From NCBI GenBank assembly GCA_002438345.1, contig DJUJ01000005.1:17525-25710 (forward strand): a DNA stretch of 8,186 nt, given 5' to 3'. Origin of the DNA: Paenibacillus sp. UBA6285. GTDB lineage: Bacteria > Bacillota > Bacilli > Paenibacillales > Paenibacillaceae. Position 1 is the stretch's first letter. Every line of letters starts with the position of its first letter. The position numbers were made by a program, and so were the translations under genes. The notes beneath the pieces were generated by a model. The model was not told the DNA's origin and did no database searches. It saw only the letters and a list, made by a program, of their open reading frames with translations. Of the stretch, positions 1 through 6,394 are shown piece after piece.

Positions 1-672
1 TAACGTAAATCCAGTCAGACTTTTTTCAAGCTGGGTACTGCTCACTAGTCCCTTGATTTGAATATCGGACAGTCTTGTCTTGATCTCATTCAAAACATGA
101 GGCTTTATTGTCTCCCTGAGATATAAAAGATGAACTTCAGTCGCTGTTTGGGTTCCAATCGTAAATTCTTCAACTGCCAATAATTCGGTCTTGAGTCTTT
201 TTCGAATAAGAGCAATATTGGTAAATGATTCTTCTGTAAAGCCATCCTTAGGCCCCCTTGTAGACACTTCTGTATTTGGTTCCTCCGGCTCCCGTTTAGG
301 TGGATTTGCCAATTTTACAGAGTAGAAATAATTCGAAGGCGTAAATAAAAGGAGAAGATTACCATTTAGCACTGTGTCTATCATCGATCTTTCAATTTCA
401 CTTGATGGAAGGGGAATCATGTAGAACGAAACCTTTTGCTCAAGATCCAGTTCATGAGATAAGAGGATAGGTTCCGGGATGTTTTTTAATTCGGGGATGA
501 TGGATTGTTCCACCTTGATTTCATCACATAAACCCTGACAATAAACCAGTTGTACAGCATAGTCCGAGTGTGACAAAGAGAATGTGATTCGCTTAATATC
601 TGAGCTTGAACCGAATAATCGTGTGAACACCTCCTCGAACGTTTTAGATTCCTTTTGCTCATGCTCCTTCAT
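1..672 (-). CDS. Spore germination receptor subunit A (GerAA/GerKA family), N-terminal part, cut by left edge
   Basis: The first 224 residues of a GerA-family protein (whole members are about 480-550 residues) are present; the rest lies beyond position 1. GerA proteins are the A subunits of inner-membrane germinant receptors in spores, working with a B permease and a C lipoprotein. The recognisable signature is RGPKDGFTEESFTNIALIRK at residues 139-158, which matches the conserved RGP-x-GFTE...N-x-ALIR-x-R segment of the family. The N-terminal part before it is soluble and charged, as expected, and the membrane segments would follow off the edge. The start ATG (672-670) has AAAGGGG upstream and overlaps the stop codon of the upstream permease gene as ATGA, so the two are translationally coupled. 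The frame stays open from 672 to 1 with no stop. Family assignment is firm; the specific receptor and germinant cannot be told. Confidence 0.88.
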   Translation of the reverse strand, partial: MKEHEQKESKTFEEVFTRLFGSSSDIKRITFSLSHSDYAVQLVYCQGLCDEIKVEQSIIPELKNIPEPILLSHELDLEQKVSFYMIPLPSSEIERSMIDTVLNGNLLLLFTPSNYFYSVKLANPPKREPEEPNTEVSTRGPKDGFTEESFTNIALIRKRLKTELLAVEEFTIGTQTATEVHLLYLRETIKPHVLNEIKTRLSDIQIKGLVSSTQLEKSLTGFTL

Positions 673-1762
673 GATGTTATTTTCCCCTTTCGTTGAGCCA
701 AGCTGATCAGCCCCGCAATAATCACTGAAAAAACCAGCACCCCCCATAAAGAAAAGGGAAGTATATAGGAAGATAACATTTTTAGGAAAAATTGATCGCT
801 AAAAGGAATGGCTGTGAACACTACAGTAGCTGTTGATATGCTTCCTAGTACCAACACTTTCACTTTTCTGCTTTGAATTTGAAATATATCAAGAATCAGA
901 AACATGGTCAGGGAAATTCTCAGAAAAGCACCACTGAACCATTGATAAACGCTAAAAAAGTCTAGATGCTCAATGTATCCACCAATAGTCAGTAATCTCC
1001 ATTCTTCATACGCGGGAAATCTGAGGTTATCAGCCTGATCTGGACCAAATTCAACAATTGCACCAATAAGCGGTCCCATGGTCAGTCCTAAGATAAGTAG
1101 GACCATCATCATAAACGATAAATATGACAATCGAGATTTGATATGATGTTGCAAAAAGAAAAGCATGATGACCTCAACAAAACCTGCTCCTACGTACATA
1201 GACCCGCTCCAAACTGGCTGCATGCCATGCTCAAGGATCGGCTTTAATAAGGAATAATCCTTATGCGGTGTGTTAGAGAACATTATGAAAAAGCCCAAAA
1301 TAATGACAAAAGGGAGCAAAATTCCAGCGGTATTCCGAGGGAGTGAATACCTAAATAAGCATTTATTGCAGAAATCAATAGTAGTATGAACGTAAGTATC
1401 AGTATGGGCGTCTCTGGAGAGAAGGTAAGATGCACCCAGTAAATGGTGTCCCTGGTTGTAAGCATGCATACGACTAACAAATATATACAAGCGGCTACCG
1501 CAAGAATACGACCAACGATGGGATGGTAAGCTTTTGCTAGCCAAGCGAATAGATGCTGCCTATTGATTTTAGTGCTACCAATGTGCAGGATAAAGATCCA
1601 AACTAGCGCAAATGCACCAGCGAGCAGTACTGATATCCAAGCGTCACGTTTTGCCGCGTCCAATAGGATAGGGATGATAATGACATGATTTAGAAGGCCT
1701 GTGCTTAGCATAATAATCATGACGGATTGAATGAACGAAATATTTGTTTTTATTTTCCTCAT
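669..1762 (-). pseudogene. Spore germination permease (GerAB/GerKB family), broken by a one-base frameshift
   Basis: The two halves of a GerAB-type permease lie in different frames. The N-terminal half begins MRKIKTNISFIQSVMIIMLS at 1762 and reads hydrophobic helices to AYLGIHSL near 1340. The C-terminal half continues in the next frame as RNTAGILLPFVIILGFFIMF and runs to the stop at 669-671. Inserting one base between about 1336 and 1345 joins them into roughly 364 residues, the normal family length, with many membrane helices typical of this APC-superfamily subunit. Without repair, the first frame ends after 17 more codons at 1283. The B subunit is thought to take part in germinant recognition or transport in the spore inner membrane. 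AGGAGG (1763-1768) directly touches the ATG, which leaves no normal spacing, so the true start is uncertain. The 3' end overlaps the downstream A-subunit gene by four bases. A sequencing error rather than a true mutation is possible. Confidence 0.82.
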
Positions 1763-1860
1763 CCTCCTAGTCAAACTGGACCATTCCTTTAGCTTATAAT
1801 GTCGTACTTGTAGGTGTTTTATTCTTCCATTGCAGGAAGCTTCACGAACAAGCATTAATC

Positions 1861-2210
1861 TAACTGTAAGGTTCGGTGTATTAATTGGGCGGAAGACAAG
1901 ATTTATACGGATCAATGTTCCTTTCAATGGTCAGCATACAGCAAGGAAGAATTCGAAAAGCTGAATGTTGAACCTGTGAAAATCATGGTGGAGCCTATGA
2001 ACAAATTGAACATACCTAAAGGATGCTATATCTCAGGTCGAATTGGAATGCCGTTTAAAAACAAACCGTTTCTTGAATCCAAGCAAAAGGGAGAAAATAT
2101 CGCCCAAGCGAGTGGCAAAAAAAAACGGTATTGTAAAACCGAGTCTAGTATACGGGGATCGTCCTGATGCAGTCGCCATGGTTCCATTTCTAACCACAAA
2201 AGAACAATAG
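1861..2210 (+). pseudogene. Probable NAD-dependent epimerase/SDR-like gene remnant with A9 frameshift
   Basis: A plus-strand frame is open from about 1861 without a convincing start. From about 2024 it reads YISGRIGMPFKNKPFLESKQ, then KGENIAQASGK. After a one-base shift in the run of nine A (2117-2125) it continues NGIVKPSLVYGDRPDAVAMV to a stop at 2208-2210. The pattern of a strand ending in SG, a K/S-rich helix with E-x-x-x-x-x-SG, then an I-V-K-P-S-L-V-Y-G strand is what extended or atypical SDR proteins (NAD-dependent epimerase/NmrA group) show in the middle of the fold. Removing one A restores ASGKKNGIVKPSLVYG. The usual N-terminal GxxGxxG nucleotide-binding loop is not visible, and the C-terminal third is lost where GH11 homology begins. 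The upstream part (about 1861-2000) is not recognised. The family call is from memory of motif shape and is tentative; the broken state is well supported. Confidence 0.42.
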
Positions 2211-2391
2211 TTGGTCAAATACCGGGAATTTTGTTGTTGGTAAAGGCTGGAATACCGGATCACCAACTAGGACAATAAACTACAATGCTAGCGTCTGGGC
2301 GCCGTCAGGCAATGGGTATTTGACGCTCTATGGGTGGACGAAAAACTCACTCATAGAATATTATGTCGTAGATAGCTGGGGCACTTATAGG
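2206..2391 (+). pseudogene. GH11 endo-1,4-beta-xylanase, internal fragment of 62 codons
   Basis: In one frame the sequence reads [13 protein letters not shown], then [20 protein letters not shown], then [20 protein letters not shown]. This is the heart of the glycoside hydrolase family 11 jelly-roll and is nearly the same as Bacillus subtilis XynA over this stretch. The Glu in LIEYY (codon 2356-2358) corresponds to the catalytic nucleophile. What is missing is decisive: no signal peptide, no N-terminal strands, and nothing after GTYR, so the thumb loop and the acid/base Glu are absent. The full mature enzyme is about 185 residues, so only about one third remains. After position 2391 the same frame loses all resemblance and stops at 2485-2487. 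There is no start codon or ribosome binding site in front. GH11 enzymes are secreted and cut the xylan backbone. The piece is a relic or a recombination leftover, although its own reading frame is still undamaged. Confidence 0.87.
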
Positions 2392-2501
2392 GCGGTGGTT
2401 GGATCGGCAACATCACCAACAACGAGATATCTTTTCGGGGAAAGTTCGAGGCGAATGGCATGGGCCCTGATCAAGGTTTTCGTGTGAGTCGCGGCGAGTA
2501 A
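2391..2501 (+). pseudogene. Unrecognised C-terminal reading-frame fragment
   Basis: Directly after the xylanase homology ends, a different frame opens behind a TAG (2388-2390) and reads [20 protein letters not shown] followed by [16 protein letters not shown], with a stop at 2499-2501. Beyond that stop the same frame continues GTASVFETGIGD to a TGA. The composition is protein-like (mixed charged, Gly and aromatic residues) and it could be the tail of a third gene, but I do not recognise the family. There is no start codon with a ribosome binding site. It may equally be chance; the call rests only on its look and on its position in a patch of gene debris. Confidence 0.25.
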
Positions 2502-2568
2502 AAGGGAACGGCTAGCGTTTTTGAAACGGGAATTGGAGACTGACCGCTTAATTTAGAGACAAAATAAA

Positions 2569-2602
2569 AAGCAACCCACTAGTCATATTTGGTGGGTTGC
2601 TT
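2569..2602. terminator. Bidirectional Rho-independent terminator, 3' of araR
   Basis: A perfect 11-bp stem, AAGCAACCCAC (2569-2579) and GTGGGTTGCTT (2592-2602), encloses a 12-base loop. On the minus strand the stem is followed by TTTTTATTTTGTC-like U-rich sequence (2570-2558), suited to ending araR transcription 45-78 bases after its stop codon. On the plus strand it is followed by ATCTTTT, so it can also stop transcription coming from the relic region. Confidence 0.85.
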
Positions 2603-2646
2603 ATCTTTTAAATATGAAGATTAACGCAATCTATTCAAATTGTATC

Positions 2647-3729
2647 CTATCTCTCAACTACAGTTTCACCTTCAATTAACACGGGTTGATAATAAGTGTT
2701 GTTGGGCAGGTCTTTTTTTCCTTGCAGTTTCTTGATGACCCAATCTGCTGCATCTCGTCCCATAGTTTCTTGTGGATGTGTCAAAGTAGTTAGTTTGATG
2801 TTCGCGTTTTTAGCGATATAGGAATTGTCCTGCCCAATAATCGATAATTCCTCCGGAATAGAGATATCCAACTGTCTGCAGGCATTGACCACTTCCAACC
2901 CGACCTCATCATTATAACAAACAATGGCTGTGAGCGTCTCTCTATTTTTATTCAGGAAATCCTTCAAATCAGTAGAAAGCGTGTGTTTTGACTCCGTGAT
3001 AAATGAAAAAATCTGCTCTGGATAAAACCGTAATTTGGCTTCTTCGAGCGCTTTAATATACCCTTTCATCCGATACTTCCCTTGTAAATCGTCCATTTTT
3101 GCAATGAGCCCTATTTGAGTGTGCCCTTTGGTTATCAATTCTTTTGTTGCCAGATAGCTGGACTGCACGTCATCAAGACAAAGATAAGGCAGTTCTATTT
3201 CTTCATAAAAAGCATTAATCATTATAATCGGAATATCCTGCTCTTTAAACGACAGGTAGTAAGCGATATTGGGGTTATATAGATTACTTTTTGTAGGCTC
3301 GATAATTAAACCATCCACACCGTAGGACAGCATCATTTCCAGAGCCTTTTTTTCTTGAGCAACATCGTTATTCGTACTTGCTAATAGAAGTGAATAATTA
3401 TCTTCATTCATTCGGCTCTCTATCCCACGGATAATGGAGGGGAAAATATAGTCGGAAATATAGGTCGTGATGACACCGATCGTCTTTTTATGGGAACTCA
3501 AGCCGGTCTTCGATCGATATTGGTTACTGACATAAGTGCCAGAACCTTTTTCGCTTCGCAGGAATCCTTCGTTGGATAGTTCTAAAATAGCTTTTCGAAC
3601 AGTTTGTCTGCTAACTTCGTACATCGACTGCAAGGCAGACTCAGTAGGAATTTGTTCTCCAACATTGTAATTTCCCGAAAGGATTTTGCTTTTAATATCA
3701 TCTATAATCACTTGATACTTTGGTTTCAT
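2647..3729 (-). CDS. araR: AraR, L-arabinose-responsive transcriptional repressor
   Basis: This 360-residue protein has the chimeric layout of Bacillus AraR (about 362 residues). A GntR-type winged helix lies at residues 1-70, with VGEQIPTESALQSMYEVSRQ and TVRKAILELSNEGFL forming the helix-turn-helix region and GSGTYV the wing. A LacI/periplasmic-binding-like effector domain follows from about residue 82. The block IGVITTYISDYIFPSIIRGI (84-103) is almost the same as in B. subtilis AraR, and EPTKS and CYNDEVGLEV also match. Without arabinose the dimer binds palindromic ATTTGTAC-type operators; arabinose releases it. The start ATG has AAAGAGG six bases upstream. The gene is transcribed away from araBDA, with operator-like sites in the shared intergenic region and one covering its own promoter, so autoregulation is likely. 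No truncation or missing motif is seen. A sugar repressor of the same GntR-LacI class for another pentose is the only alternative, and the linked araBDA argues against it. Confidence 0.96.
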   Translation of the reverse strand: MKPKYQVIIDDIKSKILSGNYNVGEQIPTESALQSMYEVSRQTVRKAILELSNEGFLRSEKGSGTYVSNQYRSKTGLSSHKKTIGVITTYISDYIFPSIIRGIESRMNEDNYSLLLASTNNDVAQEKKALEMMLSYGVDGLIIEPTKSNLYNPNIAYYLSFKEQDIPIIMINAFYEEIELPYLCLDDVQSSYLATKELITKGHTQIGLIAKMDDLQGKYRMKGYIKALEEAKLRFYPEQIFSFITESKHTLSTDLKDFLNKNRETLTAIVCYNDEVGLEVVNACRQLDISIPEELSIIGQDNSYIAKNANIKLTTLTHPQETMGRDAADWVIKKLQGKKDLPNNTYYQPVLIEGETVVER

Positions 3730-3779
3730 GTAATTCCTCTTTCCATACTTGTTCGCTAAGTTATTCGTACATTCGATAA

Positions 3780-3795
3780 ATTTGTATGTACAAAT
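3780..3795. promoter_or_regulatory. AraR operator-like palindrome at the araR promoter
   Basis: ATTTGTATGTACAAAT is a 16-bp near-perfect palindrome (one mismatched pair; flanking A/T extends it to 18 bp at 3779-3796). It fits the ATTTGTAC/GTACAAAT half-sites known for Bacillus AraR. It overlaps the -10 and start point of araR, the position for autorepression. A weaker half-site, ATTCGTAC, lies at 3763-3770. Confidence 0.78.
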
Positions 3796-3802
3796 TATAG
3801 CA
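3794..3802 (-). promoter_or_regulatory. araR promoter, extended -10 element
   Basis: Read on the minus strand, TGCTATAAT gives a perfect TATAAT (3799-3794) preceded by the TGn extension. The region 17 bases upstream (3822-3817, TTCTAT) is a poor -35, which the extended -10 could compensate. The expected transcription start is near 3787, about 58 bases before the araR ATG. The first operator overlaps this element. Confidence 0.6.
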
Positions 3803-3916
3803 TGACTGCGAAATAAATAGAAAGGGGCTCTTTTTTTAAGTCAAATTGTAACTATTTCGGAGCTATAGATCATAAAACGTCACATGAGTGTAGAGTGAAA
3901 TCATTATTATATCCAT

Positions 3917-3932
3917 ATTTGTATGTATATAT
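3917..3932. promoter_or_regulatory. AraR operator-like site upstream of the araB promoter
   Basis: ATTTGTATGTATATAT has one near-perfect left half (ATTTGTAT) and a degraded right half. Its centre lies 31 bp, about three helical turns, upstream of the promoter-spacer operator. This fits a second, weaker site for cooperative AraR binding just upstream of the -35. Confidence 0.55.
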
Positions 3933-3942
3933 AACTATTAAA

Positions 3943-3971
3943 TTGACAAATATACGTACAAATTTTATACT
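3943..3971 (+). promoter_or_regulatory. Sigma-A promoter of the araBDA operon
   Basis: TTGACA (3943-3948) matches the -35 consensus exactly. After a 17-base spacer comes TATACT (3966-3971), five of six for the -10. Transcription would start near 3978, leaving a leader of about 65 bases before araB. An operator-like palindrome fills the spacer, so this strong core promoter is likely kept silent by AraR without arabinose. Confidence 0.85.
3948..3963. promoter_or_regulatory. AraR operator-like site inside the araB promoter spacer
   Basis: AAATATACGTACAAAT has a perfect right half (GTACAAAT) and a partly matching left half around the central ACGT. It occupies the spacer between the -35 and -10 hexamers, so AraR bound here would directly block RNA polymerase. 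Confidence 0.72.
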
Positions 3972-4014
3972 ATAGCTGTCAATTAAGAAAGCAAATTCTT
4001 ATCATGATCATTTA

Positions 4015-4028
4015 AAAAAGCGCTCTCA
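4015..4028 (+). promoter_or_regulatory. Possible catabolite-responsive element (cre)
   Basis: AAAAAGCGCTCTCA agrees with the Bacillota cre pattern TGWAAGCGNTWNCA at the central AAGCGCT and final CA, with three mismatches. It lies in the araB leader just before the ribosome binding site, where CcpA could act as a roadblock. Glucose control of ara genes is known in Bacillus; here the match is only moderate. Confidence 0.35.
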
Positions 4029-4030
4029 GA

Positions 4031-4037
4031 GAGGTGA
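4031..4037 (+). promoter_or_regulatory. araB ribosome binding site that decides the start
   Basis: GAGGTGA ends five bases before GTG 4043. An earlier in-frame GTG at 4034 lies inside this very motif and therefore cannot use it, so 4043 is preferred. Confidence 0.75.
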
Positions 4038-4042
4038 CTAAC

Positions 4043-5650
4043 GTGATATCGAATCGATTAAGCATCGAACAAGCGATTAATAAGGGAGAAACTTCGCTTG
4101 GTATTGAATTTGGGTCCACGCGTATCAAAGTTGTACTTATTGATCATAGCTTTCAAACGATCGCTTCAGGAAGTTACGAATGGGAAAATCAGTTGAAGGA
4201 CGGTTTTTGGACGTACAACTTGGAAGATATTATCAAAGGTCTACAAGACGCTTATCGCGAGATGAAGGATGAAATAGCACAAAATTACGGAATCACCCTT
4301 CAAACCGTCGGTTCAATCGGTTTTTCTGCAATGATGCATGGATACATGGCTTTTGACGAGCGCAATGAGCTGTTAGTTCCATTCCGGACTTGGCGTAATG
4401 CAACAACGGGTAAGGCAGCTAGAGAATTAACGGATCTGGTTGGGTTTAATATTCCAGAACGTTGGAGCATTGCTCATCTTTATCAGGCGATTTTGAATGA
4501 AGAAGAACATGTGCCACAGATACGTTTTGTTACGACATTAGCAGGGTATATTCATTGGTTATTGACTGGAAGTAAAGCACTTGGTGTTGGGGATGCTTCG
4601 GGTATGTTCCCAATTGATGAATCCACACGAAATTATAATGAATTCATGATAAATCAGTTCGATGAACTAGTTGCAAGCAAAGGTTATCTGTGGAAGACCA
4701 GTGAGCTACTTCCTAAGGTGTATGTTGCAGGGGAGCAAGCAGGTGTATTAACAGAAGCGGGAGCTAAAATTTTGGATCCATCACTGCAATTACAATCAGG
4801 TATTCCGCTTAGTCCTCCGGAAGGGGATGCCGGAACCGGGATGGTTGCTACGAATAGCGTGAGAAAACGCACCGGGAATGTCTCTGTAGGAACCTCTGTT
4901 TTTGCCATGATTGTATTAGAAAAAGAACTTTCTAAAGTTTATCCAGAAATCGATATGGTTACTACTCCGAACGGAAGTCAGGTTGGTATGGTTCATGCGA
5001 ATAACTGTTCAAGTGACCTCAACGCTTGGCTCGGATTATTCCGTGAGTTCTATGAAGCAATGGGACACAAAGTAGATGCCAATAAATTGTACAGCGTGCT
5101 ATTAAATAAAGCTTTGGAAGCAGATCCTGATGGCGGTGGATTGCTCAGCTATGGTTATCTCTCAGGTGAGAATATTACCGGGCTTGATGAAGGTCGTCCA
5201 CTATTTGTCCGCTCGCCTGAAAGCAAATTCAATCTAGCTAATTTTATGCGGACTCATTTGTTTACTGCATTCGGAGCTTTGAAAATCGGATTGGACATTT
5301 TGATGAAGGAAGAAGACGTTGCTATCGACAGCATTTTAGGTCACGGTGGTTTATTTAAGACTCCGGTAGTGGGCCAAAAAATGATGGCAGCATCAATGAA
5401 TGTCCCTGTTTCCGTAATGTCGACCGCTGGAGAAGGCGGCGCATGGGGCATGGCTATTCTCGCATCTTACATGATGAACAAAAATCAGGAAGAAAGCTTA
5501 GAAGACTTCCTTGATCAAAAATTGTTCAAAGATGTTAGGGCAGAAGAGATTCATCCAGATGCAGCCGACATTAAAGGGTTCGAAACCTTTATCGAACGAT
5601 ATAAAAAAGGTTTAGCGATTGAGCAGTCCGCTGTCGACAATTTAGTGTGA
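4043..5650 (+). CDS. araB: L-ribulokinase, FGGY family, lactobacillus/Bacteroides-type AraB
   Basis: AraB transfers phosphate from ATP to L-ribulose, giving L-ribulose-5-phosphate in the cytoplasm. The 535-residue product shows the two-domain FGGY kinase plan. The N-terminal phosphate-binding strand is [16 protein letters not shown] (from residue 19), MMHGYMAFD and VPFRTWRN follow, the catalytic-base region is [10 protein letters not shown] with Asp at residue 262, then [12 protein letters not shown], and the C-terminal nucleotide-site glycine motif GEGGAWG is at 463-469. The classical 560-residue AraB carries GTLSGR-like residues at its start; this protein has GSTRIK and is shorter, like ribulokinases of Lactobacillus plantarum and Bacteroides as I remember them. 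It starts at GTG 4043, behind GAGGTGA. It is first in the operon, 14 bases before araD, under the AraR-controlled promoter. Xylulokinase is the main alternative by family, but the araD and araA neighbours make ribulokinase much more likely. Confidence 0.9.
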   Translation: MISNRLSIEQAINKGETSLGIEFGSTRIKVVLIDHSFQTIASGSYEWENQLKDGFWTYNLEDIIKGLQDAYREMKDEIAQNYGITLQTVGSIGFSAMMHGYMAFDERNELLVPFRTWRNATTGKAARELTDLVGFNIPERWSIAHLYQAILNEEEHVPQIRFVTTLAGYIHWLLTGSKALGVGDASGMFPIDESTRNYNEFMINQFDELVASKGYLWKTSELLPKVYVAGEQAGVLTEAGAKILDPSLQLQSGIPLSPPEGDAGTGMVATNSVRKRTGNVSVGTSVFAMIVLEKELSKVYPEIDMVTTPNGSQVGMVHANNCSSDLNAWLGLFREFYEAMGHKVDANKLYSVLLNKALEADPDGGGLLSYGYLSGENITGLDEGRPLFVRSPESKFNLANFMRTHLFTAFGALKIGLDILMKEEDVAIDSILGHGGLFKTPVVGQKMMAASMNVPVSVMSTAGEGGAWGMAILASYMMNKNQEESLEDFLDQKLFKDVRAEEIHPDAADIKGFETFIERYKKGLAIEQSAVDNLV

Positions 5651-5664
5651 AATGAGGGAGCAAG

Positions 5665-6360
5665 ATGTTAGAGCAACTTAAAGAAGAGGTTTTTCAAGCC
5701 AATCTGGAATTGCCGAAACAAGGACTTATTAAATATACATGGGGAAATGTAAGCGCAATCGATCGCGAAAGTGGTTTGTTCGTAATCAAACCTAGCGGTG
5801 TAGGTTATGAGACGATGAAAGCAAGCGACATGGTAGTTGTTGATCTCAATGGCAATGTGGTTGACGGGGATATGAGACCTTCTTCCGATACACCTACTCA
5901 CGCAGTACTTTATAAGCATTACTCTGAAATCGGAGGGATCGTGCACACGCATTCCACTTGGGCGACCATCTGGGCTCAAGCAGGACTTGATGTTCCTGTA
6001 ATGGGAACGACGCACGCCGATACATTCTATGGTTCTATCCCTTGTGCGCGTTTCTTGACGCAAGAGGAAATCGATCGTTGTTACGAAGCAGAAACGGGCA
6101 ATGTAATCATCGAAACCTTTGAACAGCGTGGGATAGATATTATGGCGGTTCCCGGTGTTTTACTTAAGGGCCATGGACCATTTACTTGGGGAAAAGATGC
6201 AAAATCCGCGGTAATGAACAGCGTAGTGTTGGATGAAGTATCCAAAATGAATTTATTTGTAAAAGAGTTGAACCATTTAACGGAGGAATTGCCACAACGT
6301 ATTTTAGATAAACATTACTTACGCAAACATGGAAAAGACGCTTACTACGGTCAAAAGTAA
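5665..6360 (+). CDS. araD: L-ribulose-5-phosphate 4-epimerase
   Basis: AraD inverts C4 of L-ribulose-5-phosphate by a retro-aldol/aldol reaction, giving D-xylulose-5-phosphate for the pentose phosphate pathway. The 231-residue protein is full length for this class II aldolase/epimerase family and keeps the functional residues known from the E. coli enzyme, each shifted by one: Zn ligands His94 and His96 ([14 protein letters not shown]) and His170 ([11 protein letters not shown]), catalytic Asp119 ([10 protein letters not shown]), Tyr228 near the C-terminus (KDAYYGQK), plus KPSG, WGNVS and SSDTPTH in the substrate pocket. Presence of both Asp119 and Tyr228 favours epimerase over fuculose- or rhamnulose-phosphate aldolase. 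The ATG follows GAGGGAG at normal spacing, 14 bases after araB, and araA follows 34 bases later, so all three are co-transcribed. Confidence 0.96.
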   Translation: MLEQLKEEVFQANLELPKQGLIKYTWGNVSAIDRESGLFVIKPSGVGYETMKASDMVVVDLNGNVVDGDMRPSSDTPTHAVLYKHYSEIGGIVHTHSTWATIWAQAGLDVPVMGTTHADTFYGSIPCARFLTQEEIDRCYEAETGNVIIETFEQRGIDIMAVPGVLLKGHGPFTWGKDAKSAVMNSVVLDEVSKMNLFVKELNHLTEELPQRILDKHYLRKHGKDAYYGQK

Positions 6361-6381
6361 TCAAACCATAAAACTTAATGA

Positions 6382-6388
6382 AAAGAGG
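6382..6388 (+). promoter_or_regulatory. araA ribosome binding site that decides the start
   Basis: AAAGAGG ends six bases before ATG 6395. The in-frame ATG at 6389 touches the motif directly, and the far upstream in-frame ATG at 6329 lies inside araD without a ribosome binding site. Confidence 0.8.
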
Positions 6389-6394
6389 ATGAAT

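Larger units (their letters stand above)
1763..2568. other. Gene-poor stretch of about 800 bp containing decayed gene pieces
   Basis: No intact gene with a credible start, ribosome binding site and full domain is visible on either strand. The plus strand carries three successive pieces of reading frame described as separate entries (about 1861-2210, 2206-2391 and 2391-2501). The 100 bp next to the permease start (1763-1860) gives only short, low-complexity peptides; a weak plus-strand peptide with the pattern VVLVGVLFFHCRKLHEQALI (about 1806-1865) faintly recalls a Rossmann N-terminus but is too degraded to call. The segment 2502-2555 holds nothing I recognise. Confidence 0.6.
3730..4042. promoter_or_regulatory. 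Divergent araR/araBDA control region
   Basis: This AT-rich 313-bp spacer holds the two outward promoters, three AraR-operator-like palindromes (centres near 3787.5, 3924.5 and 3955.5), a possible cre site and the araB ribosome binding site, all listed separately. The centre-to-centre distances are 31 bp (second to third), 137 bp (first to second) and 168 bp (first to third), each close to a whole number of helical turns, which would suit cooperative binding or looping. The central part, about 3811-3900, shows no element I can name. Confidence 0.8.

Noticed and set aside
1345..1544. Upstream extension of the permease C-terminal frame to a start at 1544
   Set aside because: The residues MASKSLPSHRW onward are out-of-frame reading of the permease N-terminal half, whose correct frame gives hydrophobic helices; the extension is a frameshift artefact.
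2033..2266. Minus-strand open frame of 77 codons across the relic junction
   Set aside because: It is antisense to recognisable GH11 and SDR-like sequence and shows no domain of its own.
3866..3882. Possible cre around ATAAAACGTCACA
   Set aside because: Only the central ACG and a few A match; the outer positions fail the cre pattern.
4684..4908. Minus-strand open frame of 74 codons inside araB
   Set aside because: It is antisense to a well-conserved kinase segment including the catalytic Asp region, with no ribosome binding site and no protein-family features.
5668..6063. Minus-strand open frame of 131 codons opposite araD
   Set aside because: It lies antisense to the zinc-binding half of AraD; the peptide is Cys/His/Arg-rich as expected from reverse reading, and there is no promoter or ribosome binding site.
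6329..6394. Extended N-terminus of AraA beginning at 6329
   Set aside because: It would overlap araD, lacks a ribosome binding site, and precedes the conserved start of the family; ATG 6395 has a well-spaced AAAGAGG.
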